Source of the DNA: a virus
Length of the DNA: 31,154 nt
Direction: 5' to 3' (one strand)
Virus record (IMG/VR): IMGVR_UViG_3300036841_000213
Location: 1 to 31,154 of that record
Below, piece after piece: positions 20,935 through 29,335 of this stretch (its first letter is position 1; every line of letters begins with the position of its first letter). Position numbers and translations under genes: made by a program. Under the pieces are notes generated by a model, which was not told where the DNA came from, made no database searches, and saw only the letters and a list, made by a program, of their open reading frames with translations.

Positions 20935-21023
20935 AGCCGCTCCGCTCCCGTTCGGCAGGCCTTTCCGGTTGCTGCGCAGGAATAGACTGCGTGAAAAGGC
21001 CTGCCGTTCGAGAGTTCGCACAT
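20931..21023 (-). CDS. 30-residue Cys micro-ORF coupled to the connector
   Basis: ATG at 21023 with GAGGAAAG upstream; the stop TGA overlaps the connector ATG as ATGA. It encodes MCELSNGRPFHAVYSC and then a Lys/Arg/Cys tail with three Cys in all. Coupling at both sides favours translation, possibly just to deliver ribosomes to the connector gene. Coding status is uncertain. Confidence 0.4.
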   Translation of the reverse strand: MCELSNGRPFHAVYSCAATGKACRTGAERL

Positions 21024-21028
21024 AAGGC

Positions 21029-21127
21029 TTAGCTTTCCTCTTCGTCGCCGTCTGGCTTCGGCCGGCGTTCGGGATCCGGCTCCGGCTTCGGCTCCGGTTT
21101 CGGTTGCGGTTTCGGTTGCGTACCCAT
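21029..21127 (-). CDS. 32-residue Pro-Lys/Pro-Glu micro-protein
   Basis: ATG at 21127 lies 5 bases after the capsid stop, preceded by a strong GGGAGGT. The product is alternating Pro with Lys, Gln and Glu (QPKPQPKPEPKPEPDPE) and an acidic tail (DGDEEES), an extended TonB-like linker. It lies between capsid and connector, where head decoration genes are often found. It could be a flexible capsid-associated peptide. No homology is claimed. Confidence 0.6.
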   Translation of the reverse strand: MGTQPKPQPKPEPKPEPDPERRPKPDGDEEES

Positions 21128-21132
21128 TGCGT

Positions 21133-22722
21133 TTACCTCCCTTCCCGGCGTCGCTGCGCCGCTGCTTCCTCTGCCCGTTCGTTCGAGCGTCGCGCCGCCG
21201 ATACCGTCGGATGTTCGCCGGCTGCTGCGCTGCTGCTACCTTCCACCTGCGCCTGCTGCCGATCCTGCGCGTTCTCGAATCGGCCGCGCTGCGTATCACG
21301 GCCCGTAACGCCATCGCCACCGAGCAGCACATAGGGAGATCGCTCCGTACCGGATTTGGTCGTAATCGGCGCCTTAAACCAGGGAGTGCCGCCAACGCGA
21401 ATCACAAACCGGAAACAGGTAATGTCGTAATCGAACCAGAGATGAATCGAAATATCCTGCCGCAGGCCTCCGACTTTGGTTGCCGTCAGATACGCTTTCA
21501 AATCGACCAGCGCCACGTCGCCGGTTTCGCCTAACGGCGCCGCGGCATCCGTCACGACAATCGGCCGGCCCATCAGCGTGCCATACGGCGCCGCCGACAA
21601 GCCGCCCGGAGGCAGATAGGCCGGAAACCCGCTAACCGGGTTTCCACCCGCTCCCACGATCGGGAAGTACAGCGAAAGCAGCGCTGCCTGCGCATCCTGA
21701 CTCATGATCCAAACCGCCGAACGCGACGCCGAATAGAACGCCGTCCACATCTGCACGATGTTCTGGACGGTAACCGTTTTCGCCGGCTGTGTGCCCGGCC
21801 GCGGCACAATCACGGCCGCAGGCGATGTGTAGATACCCTGCGGTTCGCCGTTCCCGGTACCATTCAGAATCGCATCGGAAATCTTGTAATCCATCTTTTC
21901 CGGCGCCTTCCGGCGCAGCAGCGCCGCCAGCGCCGGCGCATCCTCGAGCAGTTCATCCGATACCGGCACCAGCACATAGAGCTTATTCAGCGCCACCGTC
22001 ACTTGATCGAGCGCCAGTTTCGAATTCTTTTTCAACGCGCATTCTTTATCCCAATACGCCTGAATGCCGCCAATCGTGTCCCAAGGCGTCGAACTGTCAA
22101 TCGGAACCACCACGCGATTGCTGGACGTTGTGATATTGTCCGTCAGCGGCAGCAGCGAATCCTCCGCCATGATGAGACTTTGAATGTCTGCCCGGTAATC
22201 GGGAGGCACCGCATAGCCGCCATCTGCATTGACGCCTTCCGTCATCACGTTGTCAGGCGGCCCGGCCGAATTGAGCAACCGCGGATCGGTAGGCCGGCCA
22301 TGAATGCCGGCGTTGCGTACCGCCTGCGCGAATTCGCCGAAATCGCGAAAGCCGAACGTACCCGCGGCCCGGTTTTCGACCTGCACCCGATGCCCGCTGC
22401 GCTGCTGCGCTTGCTGCTGCGACTGCGGCGCCGGCCGCGGCTGCAGACCGGCTCCATTACCGTTTCCGTTTACGTGTACGACCTGGACGCCGGCCGTATG
22501 CGCCGGCCCGGCGAGATGTTGGTTCATCACCTCGAGCTGCTCACGCCGCGCAACATCGGCCAGCACACGGGTCTGTTCTTGCATGGTATTGTCGAATTCC
22601 TGCACCTCGGCATCCGTCAGGTCGCGTCCTTCCTGATCCGCCATCGCCATGATTGCGGTAGCTCTCGCGCCCAAATCTGCTGATCGCTGCCGCTGTTCCT
22701 GAAGTGTTACTACTGCTGCCAT
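21133..22722 (-). CDS. Major capsid protein (HK97 fold)
   Basis: A 529-residue protein. Residues about 1-70 are helical coiled coil, a built-in scaffold (delta) domain. A Gln/Asn-rich linker follows (about 85-115), then the fold proper with FGEFAQAVRNAG, GGYAVPPDYRADIQSLIMAE, VVVPIDSSTPWDTIGGIQAYW, KMDYKISDAILNGTGNGEPQG and FDYDITCFRFVIRVGGTPW, all typical of HK97 gp5. The last about 55 residues after the usual end are charged and low complexity (DRQQAQVEGSSSAAAGE...RRREGR), an unusual extension. It overlaps the protease gene by 13 bp. The protease should remove the delta domain. Confidence 0.93.
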   Translation of the reverse strand: MAAVVTLQEQRQRSADLGARATAIMAMADQEGRDLTDAEVQEFDNTMQEQTRVLADVARREQLEVMNQHLAGPAHTAGVQVVHVNGNGNGAGLQPRPAPQSQQQAQQRSGHRVQVENRAAGTFGFRDFGEFAQAVRNAGIHGRPTDPRLLNSAGPPDNVMTEGVNADGGYAVPPDYRADIQSLIMAEDSLLPLTDNITTSSNRVVVPIDSSTPWDTIGGIQAYWDKECALKKNSKLALDQVTVALNKLYVLVPVSDELLEDAPALAALLRRKAPEKMDYKISDAILNGTGNGEPQGIYTSPAAVIVPRPGTQPAKTVTVQNIVQMWTAFYSASRSAVWIMSQDAQAALLSLYFPIVGAGGNPVSGFPAYLPPGGLSAAPYGTLMGRPIVVTDAAAPLGETGDVALVDLKAYLTATKVGGLRQDISIHLWFDYDITCFRFVIRVGGTPWFKAPITTKSGTERSPYVLLGGDGVTGRDTQRGRFENAQDRQQAQVEGSSSAAAGEHPTVSAARRSNERAEEAAAQRRREGR

Positions 22723-23471
22723 AGAGAGTCATACCGCCCTTTATTGGATTTTTGGTACTGCTCGAACAATCTGCGATTCATAGCCGCAAGCCGCGCCCGG
22801 CGCGCATCCGCCTGCGGCCGTTTCACCGCCGACACCTTCACCCAGGCCGGCAGATTGCGAAACCGCATCGCGGCCGGATAGCAGGCAGCGATCGGTAAGG
22901 CTTCCTCGACCTGCTCGCCAAATCCTTCATCTACTGCTTCCTGCGCCGAAAACCAGGTTTCCTGATCCATCCACGCAGCCAAGCGATTGCGGCCGGCCGC
23001 GGAATGGCGCTGATACGCATTGATCAGGTTTTCTTTCGTCTGGTCCAGCAAATCGGCCAGCGTGCGCAGCTCTTCCGCTCCACCGAATGCAAAAGCCATG
23101 GGATTATGGATCATAAACGAGGCATTGCCGGCCAGAACCACACGCGACGCAGCCATAGCAATCACCGAGGCAATCGACCAGGCCATGCCATCGACATAAG
23201 CCGTCACAGGAACGGGCGAACGCAGTAACGCGTTATAGATCGCCAGGCCTTGAAACACATCGCCGCCCGGCGAATTGATGCGAACCACTACTTCATCAAT
23301 GCCACGCAGGCCTTCCAGCCGCTGCGCAATGGATTTCGGCGTTTCGCCGTTTTCATCAGAGAACAGGCCGGCGCCGTCGATCACGTCATACAGGTAAATC
23401 GTTTCGGTTCGCGCCGCGGCGCTAGCTCGAACCCGCGACGCGGTTGCGCGGGATAGAATGGTTTCCGTCAT
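22710..23471 (-). CDS. Head maturation protease (ClpP-like)
   Basis: Serine protease of the ClpP/SppA fold, 253 residues from the ATG at 23471; a GTG at 23504 would add 11. VVRINSPGGDVFQGLAIYNAL and YVDGMAWSIASVIAMAA place the catalytic Ser near residue 103, and FMIHNP supplies the His about 25 residues later. It would cut the capsid delta domain during prohead maturation. It overlaps the end of the portal gene by about 50 bp and the capsid start, so all three are translationally linked. Confidence 0.9.
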   Translation of the reverse strand: MTETILSRATASRVRASAAARTETIYLYDVIDGAGLFSDENGETPKSIAQRLEGLRGIDEVVVRINSPGGDVFQGLAIYNALLRSPVPVTAYVDGMAWSIASVIAMAASRVVLAGNASFMIHNPMAFAFGGAEELRTLADLLDQTKENLINAYQRHSAAGRNRLAAWMDQETWFSAQEAVDEGFGEQVEEALPIAACYPAAMRFRNLPAWVKVSAVKRPQADARRARLAAMNRRLFEQYQKSNKGRYDSLWQQ

Positions 23472-24993
23472 GTCCGTTCGTTCGTAGGGAATTGGATTTG
23501 ACACCAGCCGGCAGCAGCTCGAACTGCTGCCGGCCCATCTGTAACAACTGCAGGCGCCGATAGGCCTGCGTTCCTGCCTTCACATCATCGGTAGCCGGCG
23601 CCTCCGCCTGCTCCGGCGTAAACAAATCACTGCCGCCACCTGCGCCCGCGTTCGCATCCGGCGACTGCTCGCCACGCGTTACCAGCGCTTCCGTCTGCGC
23701 TTCGCGGTACGCTAAATCCGCTTCCGCCTGCTCCAACTTCACGCGCGCCAGCGGCTCGAATTCGTCTAAGGGTACGGTATTCAACTGCACGGTACGCAGC
23801 TCACCGTTCGTCACGTTGTCCAGTTCTTCCATCTGGCGCACATCGTTGATGGAAAGAAACCCATAGCGCAGGCCGATGCTATAGGCTTCGTAGCGCGTCT
23901 TCAGATCGCCCTTCAGAATCGGCGTCAGCGAATGCCGCGTGAAAAATTTCGACGTGCGAACGCTGCCTTCGAACAGCTTGTAATCCACTTCCTGCTGCAG
24001 CCGGATCGTCGCCGGCAGGAAGGTTTCGTTAAAGCAGTCAATTTCGAGCGCCTCGATGTTCGCATAACTCGCTTCTTCGAGAATGCCGATCTTATGCTGC
24101 GGCACACGAAACCAGCGGCAGATTTCCTGCGCCTGAAATTGCCGGCTTTCTAGGAACTGCGCATCGCGCAGCGGAAGCTGCAACTGGTTATACTTCATGC
24201 CGGATTCTAGAATCGGCACTTCCCCGGCATTGCGCCAGCCCATGTAGCGTTCGCGCCAGCTCCGTTTAATCGCGTCGCTATGTTCCTTATCCGGCAGTTT
24301 CCCCGGATACTCCATCCAGCCCGAGAGAAACGGCGCATTCTGAAAACCGACCGAACCGAAAACTTCCAGCTCTTTACCGAACGAAATCGTTTGCGACGCC
24401 TGCGCCACCGTACTCAATCCCAGCAGGCCATTCGTACCGATATTGCGCCAATGCAGCATGTTGTCGGCCGAAATCGTGCGATCCGCTTCGCCGACATTAC
24501 CCCGCACGTTGTACAGCAGATTCCCGCGCGCATCGCGCTCGACCTCCACCTGCTGCGACGGAATCAGCCAGAGCTGATACGGATAGCCGTCGTTGCCCCA
24601 GGTAATTTCAGCGTACGCATTGCCCCAGGCCAGCATCTGCATCACAACGGCTTCGCGAAAATTCATGGCCGGCATATCGTCGTTCGGCCGGCGATTCAGC
24701 AGGTACCAAACCCGCACATCCGAACGCTGCCGCGAGGCGCCATCCGGCAGCCGTTCGAAAACTTCCCATTCGAGCATCGCCAGCGTTTCGGCAATCACGC
24801 GCATGCAGGCGAACACTGCCGAATACGTCAGCGCCGTGTCTGGCGTTACCGGATAGGAACCGGGCACACGCCGCGGAGGCAGCCACCCACCGGCCGTTTG
24901 CCGTGGATCCGGCTGGTACTGATTCAGGAAGCGCACCGCACGCGCCAGCAGCGCCAGCACGGGATTTCGCGGCAGCGGCAGAGCATCCGTCAT
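23422..24993 (-). CDS. Portal protein (HK97 gp3-like)
   Basis: A 523-residue protein of the HK97 portal family. It has TYSAVFACMRVIAETLAMLE and WYLLNRRPNDDMPAMNFREA, the YPYQLWLIPSQQVEVERDAR strand and MLHWRNIGTNGLLGLSTVAQ. These are followed by RWFRVPQHKIGILEEASYAN and TRYEAYSIGLRYGFLSINDV. It forms the dodecameric channel at one capsid vertex for DNA entry, and binds terminase and the gp6-like ring. The last about 100 residues are a variable, acidic Ala-rich tail overlapping the protease gene. Confidence 0.95.
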   Translation of the reverse strand: MTDALPLPRNPVLALLARAVRFLNQYQPDPRQTAGGWLPPRRVPGSYPVTPDTALTYSAVFACMRVIAETLAMLEWEVFERLPDGASRQRSDVRVWYLLNRRPNDDMPAMNFREAVVMQMLAWGNAYAEITWGNDGYPYQLWLIPSQQVEVERDARGNLLYNVRGNVGEADRTISADNMLHWRNIGTNGLLGLSTVAQASQTISFGKELEVFGSVGFQNAPFLSGWMEYPGKLPDKEHSDAIKRSWRERYMGWRNAGEVPILESGMKYNQLQLPLRDAQFLESRQFQAQEICRWFRVPQHKIGILEEASYANIEALEIDCFNETFLPATIRLQQEVDYKLFEGSVRTSKFFTRHSLTPILKGDLKTRYEAYSIGLRYGFLSINDVRQMEELDNVTNGELRTVQLNTVPLDEFEPLARVKLEQAEADLAYREAQTEALVTRGEQSPDANAGAGGGSDLFTPEQAEAPATDDVKAGTQAYRRLQLLQMGRQQFELLPAGVKSNSLRTNGHDGNHSIPRNRVAGSS

Positions 24994-25012
24994 CGAGAAC
25001 CCCCGCAGCCGC

Positions 25013-25018
25013 TAAAAT
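25013..25018 (+). promoter_or_regulatory. -10 box of the antisense moron
   Basis: TAAAAT lies 6 bases before the ATG at 25025, as in the two cassette genes at 721 and 28967. No Shine-Dalgarno and no good -35 are seen, so the message may be leaderless. Confidence 0.45.
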
Positions 25019-25024
25019 CAGTGC

Positions 25025-25339
25025 ATGGCCGATGAACCCGCCAATGGCGATATTCCGTTCTCTGGCAATCCAACCGTCGATGCGGCACTGAAACGCATCC
25101 GAGCGAAATTCCGCGACCTGGAAGACGCCATGATCGTACAGGCCCATCTCGAAAAACGACTAGGCGAACAGGTGAAGCGCCAGACCGAATTGTGGGACAA
25201 CCACGATGCCTCATTAACGGCACATCAGCAGCGGATAAGCGACCATGACGCATGGATGAAACACTTCGAAGAAAAACTCGATGCGTTAACAAACATCCTG
25301 ATGCGCCGTCACGGCGGCCCCGAAGCCACAGAGCAGTAA
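25025..25339 (+). CDS. Antisense moron: coiled-coil protein (104 aa)
   Basis: This is a plus-strand gene inside the minus-strand head operon. After a short acidic N-terminus the protein is almost all charged helix (AALKRIRAKFRDLEDAMIVQ, LEKRLGEQVKRQTELWDNHD, KHFEEKLDALTNILMRRH), a likely coiled-coil dimer. It fills the gap between portal and the 82-residue gene exactly, ending 6 bases from that gene's stop. Such lone reversed genes (morons) are usually expressed from the prophage and give host-level effects such as superinfection exclusion. Function here is unknown. The opposite-strand ORF over this interval has a worse composition. Confidence 0.7.
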   Translation: MADEPANGDIPFSGNPTVDAALKRIRAKFRDLEDAMIVQAHLEKRLGEQVKRQTELWDNHDASLTAHQQRISDHDAWMKHFEEKLDALTNILMRRHGGPEATEQ

Positions 25340-25345
25340 GATTCA

Positions 25346-25594
25346 TCATTGCCCGAATGCTCCGTACTCGTCGCGCTGGCTTTCGTTCTGCGCTTCGCGT
25401 ACCGTCAAGCCGCCCAGCGCCATCAAATCCAGCCGCACAATCGCCGGCCCTTCCGGTTTCATTTGCAGCTCGAGCGAATGCACGCCGGTCAGCTCGTAAC
25501 CGTCCAGCAAAACACGCGTCCCGATCAGCCGCGTACCATTCGCTGCGAAGCCCTTCGGCACAATGATTTCGATATGCGGCCGGTTCGAGGTCAT
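25346..25594 (-). CDS. Small head-region protein (82 aa)
   Basis: It starts over the terminase stop as ATGA. Predicted beta-rich (HIEIIVPKGFAANGTRLIGT, VLLDGYELTGVHSLELQMKP, AIVRLDLMALGGLTV), similar in pattern to small proteins found between terminase and portal in other siphophages. No specific function assigned. Confidence 0.7.
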   Translation of the reverse strand: MTSNRPHIEIIVPKGFAANGTRLIGTRVLLDGYELTGVHSLELQMKPEGPAIVRLDLMALGGLTVREAQNESQRDEYGAFGQ

Positions 25595-27345
25595 AAGCCG
25601 GCCAGTTCATCGAAACTGCCTTCCCTTGCTTCCTCCGGCACACGAAACGGGAGCGTGCGAATTTCCGGCCGGCCGTCATAAGCAGACGGCGCCGCCAGAT
25701 ACGCTTTAATCACGCGATCAGCCGCCAGGAACATCGCCACGGCCGCATCAATCTTATTCGCCCGCGTCTGCTTGCGCGGAAAGTAGTTATCGTTCGCATC
25801 GCGCCGGCAGACCACGTTCGATACCATCCAGGCCACTGCCGGATTGCCGTCGTGCGCGATTTGCTCCGCGAGTAGCCAGGCCTCCGTTTCTTTCATCGCC
25901 GGCGAAAAAATCGCCGTCGCCTGCTTCGTATCTGCAACCGGCGTCTCAAACGATCGGCGATTCAAAATCGAGAGCAACGGAGGCAACTGCCAGGGATCAG
26001 CCGCCATCTCCCGCACATCGTAAACCCGGCCGATTGCTTCCAGTTCATCGGCCAGCGCTTCGAAATCCTGGATGTTACCCGCTACGACCGTGATGTAACC
26101 CTGCTTCGCCCAGGTTTCGAGCAGCGCATTCTCTTCCTGCGCGAGCGCCCGCTCCGGTATCCACAACCGGAACACAAGCCGATGCCGTTCGCAGCCCGCT
26201 TGCGGAGGAAACCAGAGACAGACCGCGATTAAATCGCTCTTCGTCGCCAGGTCTAAACCGACGTAACAGAATTCTCCCGGCTGCGGCTGCACGAAGCCTG
26301 CGGCAGCGCGCCGCCAATAGCTCAGATCGAGCCAGGCCGCAAACGCATTGACCCACTGATTGCCGCGCGTCGTCTGAAATGCCGCCAGCGATGCCGGCGA
26401 ATGCTTCGCCTTCTGCGCCAGCGCCTGAATGTCACTCAGATAAACCGATACGCCCAGGTTCGGATTCGCTTTCGGCCAGTTCGCCGGCTCTAATGCATCG
26501 TCGCCTTCATCCAGCGTGTAAATCGCACCACCGACGGTTTCATCCGCAATCGTGCCTTCCAGAATCTTCGTCAGGTAGCTGCGCACTTCAAAACACACGC
26601 CGTACTGGTTCGCGCCGGCCGTCGTAATCGCAAACAGCAGCGGCTGCAGACGCGAACCTGTCGCCGTTTCGAGAACGTCCCACAGCTCGCGCTTGCGATG
26701 CGCATGAAACTCATCGATGATCGCGCCATGAATATTCAATCCATCCAGGTGCTTCCCTTCGGCCGATAGCGGTTTGAAGCTCGACGCCGTGCACAACTGC
26801 GTAATGGCATTCGCCAGCACCCGCACGCCAAAGCGGCGCCGGAATCTCCAGTCGCGTTCTACCAACCGCTGCGCATCGGTAAACGAAATGCGTGCCTGCT
26901 CGCGCGTCGTCGCCGCACTCACAACCGTCGCGCCGGCTTCGTTATCGGCGCACAGCAGGTATAAGCCGATGCCGGCTACCAGGGTTGTTTTACCGTTCTT
27001 TCGTGCCACGTCCAGATACCAGAGCCGGAAGCGCCGCGCACCGGTATCACGGCTGCGCCAGCCAAAAACCGTTGTCACCTGAAACAACTGCCACGGCTCG
27101 AGCCGCATATGCAGACCGCGTGTCGCCCAAGTACCATGCACGTGACCGAATCCTTCGAGAAATTGACAGACACGTTCCGCCTGCTCCACATCGAACCGAT
27201 ACGGCCCGCTATCCGCCCAGCGCTTCAAATCCTCAAGCTGCCGCTGACAGGCCAGCCGAACCCAGCGGCAGGCCAGGATTTCGCCCGAGACGATCTGCTC
27301 TGCGTATGCGAGCGCCTGTTCGACATGGGGAAACGCGGAAGGCAT
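25591..27345 (-). CDS. terL: Terminase large subunit
   Basis: A 584-residue packaging motor. The ATPase part has the deviant Walker A ARKNGKTTLVAG at about residue 115 and Walker B GAIIDEFHAH at about 210, followed by the ITTAG coupling motif. The nuclease part has VGLDLATKSDL (first acidic residue) near residue 370 and ANKIDAAVAMF (last Asp) near 545. This is the HK97/phage_terminase_1 type, which makes cohesive ends. It follows the small subunit after about 80 bp. The nearest Shine-Dalgarno (AAAGG) is about 20 bases off, so the exact start is less sure. Confidence 0.95.
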   Translation of the reverse strand: MPSAFPHVEQALAYAEQIVSGEILACRWVRLACQRQLEDLKRWADSGPYRFDVEQAERVCQFLEGFGHVHGTWATRGLHMRLEPWQLFQVTTVFGWRSRDTGARRFRLWYLDVARKNGKTTLVAGIGLYLLCADNEAGATVVSAATTREQARISFTDAQRLVERDWRFRRRFGVRVLANAITQLCTASSFKPLSAEGKHLDGLNIHGAIIDEFHAHRKRELWDVLETATGSRLQPLLFAITTAGANQYGVCFEVRSYLTKILEGTIADETVGGAIYTLDEGDDALEPANWPKANPNLGVSVYLSDIQALAQKAKHSPASLAAFQTTRGNQWVNAFAAWLDLSYWRRAAAGFVQPQPGEFCYVGLDLATKSDLIAVCLWFPPQAGCERHRLVFRLWIPERALAQEENALLETWAKQGYITVVAGNIQDFEALADELEAIGRVYDVREMAADPWQLPPLLSILNRRSFETPVADTKQATAIFSPAMKETEAWLLAEQIAHDGNPAVAWMVSNVVCRRDANDNYFPRKQTRANKIDAAVAMFLAADRVIKAYLAAPSAYDGRPEIRTLPFRVPEEAREGSFDELAGL

Positions 27346-27422
27346 CTGGGGAAGGAAAAATACCTTTCAAAAAAATCTCAGACCAGGAGCACAGAGCAGC
27401 AAGCCGCAGATAGTAGGTGGTA

Positions 27423-27896
27423 TCAGGTATAGGTCATGCTGATCTGTGCCCAGTGGTCAGAGCCAGCCTCATCGGAAGCTCCGACATCAGCAAGCATGTT
27501 GATTCGTGTTCGCGAAGCCGGCGAGAACCCCAGTTCCTGAATGCATTGTCGGAGTATGACGGACTGGGAGTTCATCACATGCACGGCCGGATGAACCGTG
27601 CGAATGCCTTTGTATCCGCGCGACGTGTAACCGACCGCGTTGATTTCCTGCGCTGCTTTCGTATACAGATCAAGGGCAATCACGTACTGCACGAGAATCG
27701 CGGTATCCACGCCGCGCAGCAGATCGGCAGGACAGTTCGCGAGCGTATCACGCCAACTGACCCGTTGAAAGTCATTCATCCAGGCAGGTGGTTCAAGCGA
27801 TGGGAAACCGGCCGGCTCCGGTTCGTTCTCGACGGTTCGGCACGGCTGCAGGGTACCGTGCAAGCCTTTAATCAGCGTCGGAACCGGATTCGACAT
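27423..27896 (-). CDS. terS: Terminase small subunit (P27 family)
   Basis: A 157-residue protein. WRDTLANCPADLL, DTAILVQYVIALDLYTKAAQ, MNSQSVILRQCIQELGFSPA and SRTRI are the expected helices and closing motif of P27-type small terminases, which recognise the packaging site and control the large subunit. GGGAGG lies 8 bases before the ATG. First gene of the late operon. Confidence 0.9.
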   Translation of the reverse strand: MSNPVPTLIKGLHGTLQPCRTVENEPEPAGFPSLEPPAWMNDFQRVSWRDTLANCPADLLRGVDTAILVQYVIALDLYTKAAQEINAVGYTSRGYKGIRTVHPAVHVMNSQSVILRQCIQELGFSPASRTRINMLADVGASDEAGSDHWAQISMTYT

Positions 27897-27966
27897 GTGG
27901 CAATCCTCCCGCCCGGCAGCAACCTCGCAACCAAGATTTCACCGGCAAACTAACAGTTTTGTGAGA

Positions 27967-27996
27967 ACTATACTCCCGGCATTTTCCCGAAGTCAA
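27967..27996 (-). promoter_or_regulatory. Late operon promoter
   Basis: On the minus strand TTGACT (27996-27991), 18 bp, then TATAGT (27972-27967): five of six matches in each box. The predicted start near 27960 leaves a leader of about 65 bases before terS. No other promoter of this quality was seen in the structural genes, so it may serve the whole 21-kb operon. Confidence 0.75.
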
Positions 27997-28328
27997 GAGC
28001 GAATTACGAAAATTTGTCAGCCTTTGCTTCGCCTTCGCCGACGCTAGGGAATTGTACCGGCCGGAACCCCCGCCGCCCCCACTCATCGATTTAAAGCCCC
28101 CGCCTCCCCAACATTCCCATCTGGGCGTATCTATCCGTACCGCAACGATTTAGCAGGAGTGAGGTAGGACGAGAAAACAGAGTGTCCCCAAAGCCGATGC
28201 CTCACACTGCATGTGGGTTTCGCACGGCGGGAACCGCTCCCTAGTGCACGCTCGCTTTCTTTCGAACATCCCCCAGGCCTCCGAGGCTGCTTATAATAAC
28301 GCGCGCGAGCGCAGGTAATTCTCGGGAA
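27997..28328. other. Intergenic region upstream of the late promoter
   Basis: I see no gene. The region is GC-rich with short runs (CCCCGCC) and no strong palindrome. From 28231 it is homologous to the start of the window. A TTATAAT at 28290-28296 in the HNH 3' flank is conserved as TATAAAT in copy A (54-60) but its use is unclear. The packaging (cos) site, if any, should lie between here and terS; I cannot identify it. Confidence 0.4.
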
Positions 28329-28667
28329 TTATTTTGCGTATTTCTTTCGATTTGTTTCGCGCGAATGGCAGGATTTGCATAATGCTTCGAGGTTTTCCTC
28401 TTCAAAGCGCAGTTCCGGATAATCCCGCAACTCCCGCCGGTGGTGAATCTCCGTCGCCGCCGTGACCCTTTCGTCCGACAGGCAGCGCACACACAGCGGA
28501 TGCCGCGTGAGATAGACGCGACGGAACTTCACCCAGGTGTAATCGTAACCGGCTTCATGCCGCGAACGCTTCGGCAATTGCGCCGCATGCTGCCGGCAGT
28601 AGCCGTCGCGCTCCGCTTGCTGTGAGCAATACGGCCGCAGGCACGGCACGAAGACCCGGATGGACAT
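28329..28667 (-). CDS. HNH endonuclease, copy B
   Basis: A 112-residue homologue of 101-433 with the same CVRC, EIHH, EENLEALCKSCH motifs. I begin it at the ATG at 28667 because AGGAGGGG lies just upstream, while the frame's earlier ATG at 28715 has no support. It differs from copy A mainly near residues 15-35 and at a C-terminal YAK extension. Position about 430 bp upstream of terS is that of packaging-linked HNH proteins in HK97-like phages. Confidence 0.9.
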   Translation of the reverse strand: MSIRVFVPCLRPYCSQQAERDGYCRQHAAQLPKRSRHEAGYDYTWVKFRRVYLTRHPLCVRCLSDERVTAATEIHHRRELRDYPELRFEEENLEALCKSCHSRETNRKKYAK

Positions 28668-28966
28668 GAAGCCCCTCCTGGGAGTATACTGCCGAACTAC
28701 CCCCGAGTCTCTCATGCGGCCCGCCGTTCAGTCCCGCTTCTCTCTCCCGCTGAACTAGTCTGATCACTCCCCGCGAACTACAGTTTTGGCGAGCACCCAG
28801 CCCCTTTGACATGCGCGCGACAACAGATCAGCAATAGAGAATAACTGAATATTCACTATGAACACTGGTAAAAACTAGATACTGTATCTAAATCCGCGCG
28901 CGGCCGGACGTCCCGCGGCCGCTACACAGGTTTACGAGCCCGGTTTTTGAATCTAAAATACGGCAC
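28668..28966. promoter_or_regulatory. Divergent intergenic region, copy B
   Basis: TATACT on the minus strand (28688-28683) is the likely HNH -10 with a weak -35 (GAGACT) 17 bp upstream. The conserved block keeps GAATATTC (28847-28854) and AGATACTGTATCT (28877-28889). On the plus strand TTTACG (28931-28936), 17 bp, TAAAAT (28954-28959) and 7 bases lead straight to the ATG at 28967, so the plus-strand gene appears leaderless. Confidence 0.6.
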
Positions 28967-29335
28967 ATGGAAGCTCTGACGCCGCGCTACCTGCATTCGC
29001 TCGAAAACCGCATCGAATACCGTCAGCGCCTTTGTGCCGAACTGGAAGAACAACTGGCGAATCCACGCCTGAACGAAAACCAGCGACAACATCGCCGGCG
29101 CAAAAAACAGCGCTTGCAGGGCGAAATCGCACAATTGCAGACGCAACAGAGCCGCATCAAAAAAAAGCCGCACATGCCAATGGACCTCGCGGAACCAGAG
29201 CAGAGCCGGCCAGATCAGCCGCACCCCGGAAACAGAGAGCCAGGTCTCACATTGCGGCTGGAGTTTGTTTGTCCGCAGTGCGGACATCCGCACTTCTGCG
29301 AATTAAAACCAGACCTCGAGCACTTCGCCGAGTGA
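28967..29335 (+). CDS. Small coiled-coil / zinc-ribbon protein, copy B
   Basis: A 122-residue homologue of 721-1092. Conserved parts are LENRIEYRQR, LNENQRQHRRRKKQR and CPQCG near the C-terminus, here with further Cys and His (PHFCE). The linker (residues 65-95) is unrelated in sequence and Pro-rich. The promoter's -10 ends 7 bases from the ATG and there is no Shine-Dalgarno. It overlaps the convergent gene at 29303 by 33 bp, the same as in copy A. Function unknown; nucleic-acid binding is plausible. Confidence 0.7.
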   Translation: MEALTPRYLHSLENRIEYRQRLCAELEEQLANPRLNENQRQHRRRKKQRLQGEIAQLQTQQSRIKKKPHMPMDLAEPEQSRPDQPHPGNREPGLTLRLEFVCPQCGHPHFCELKPDLEHFAE

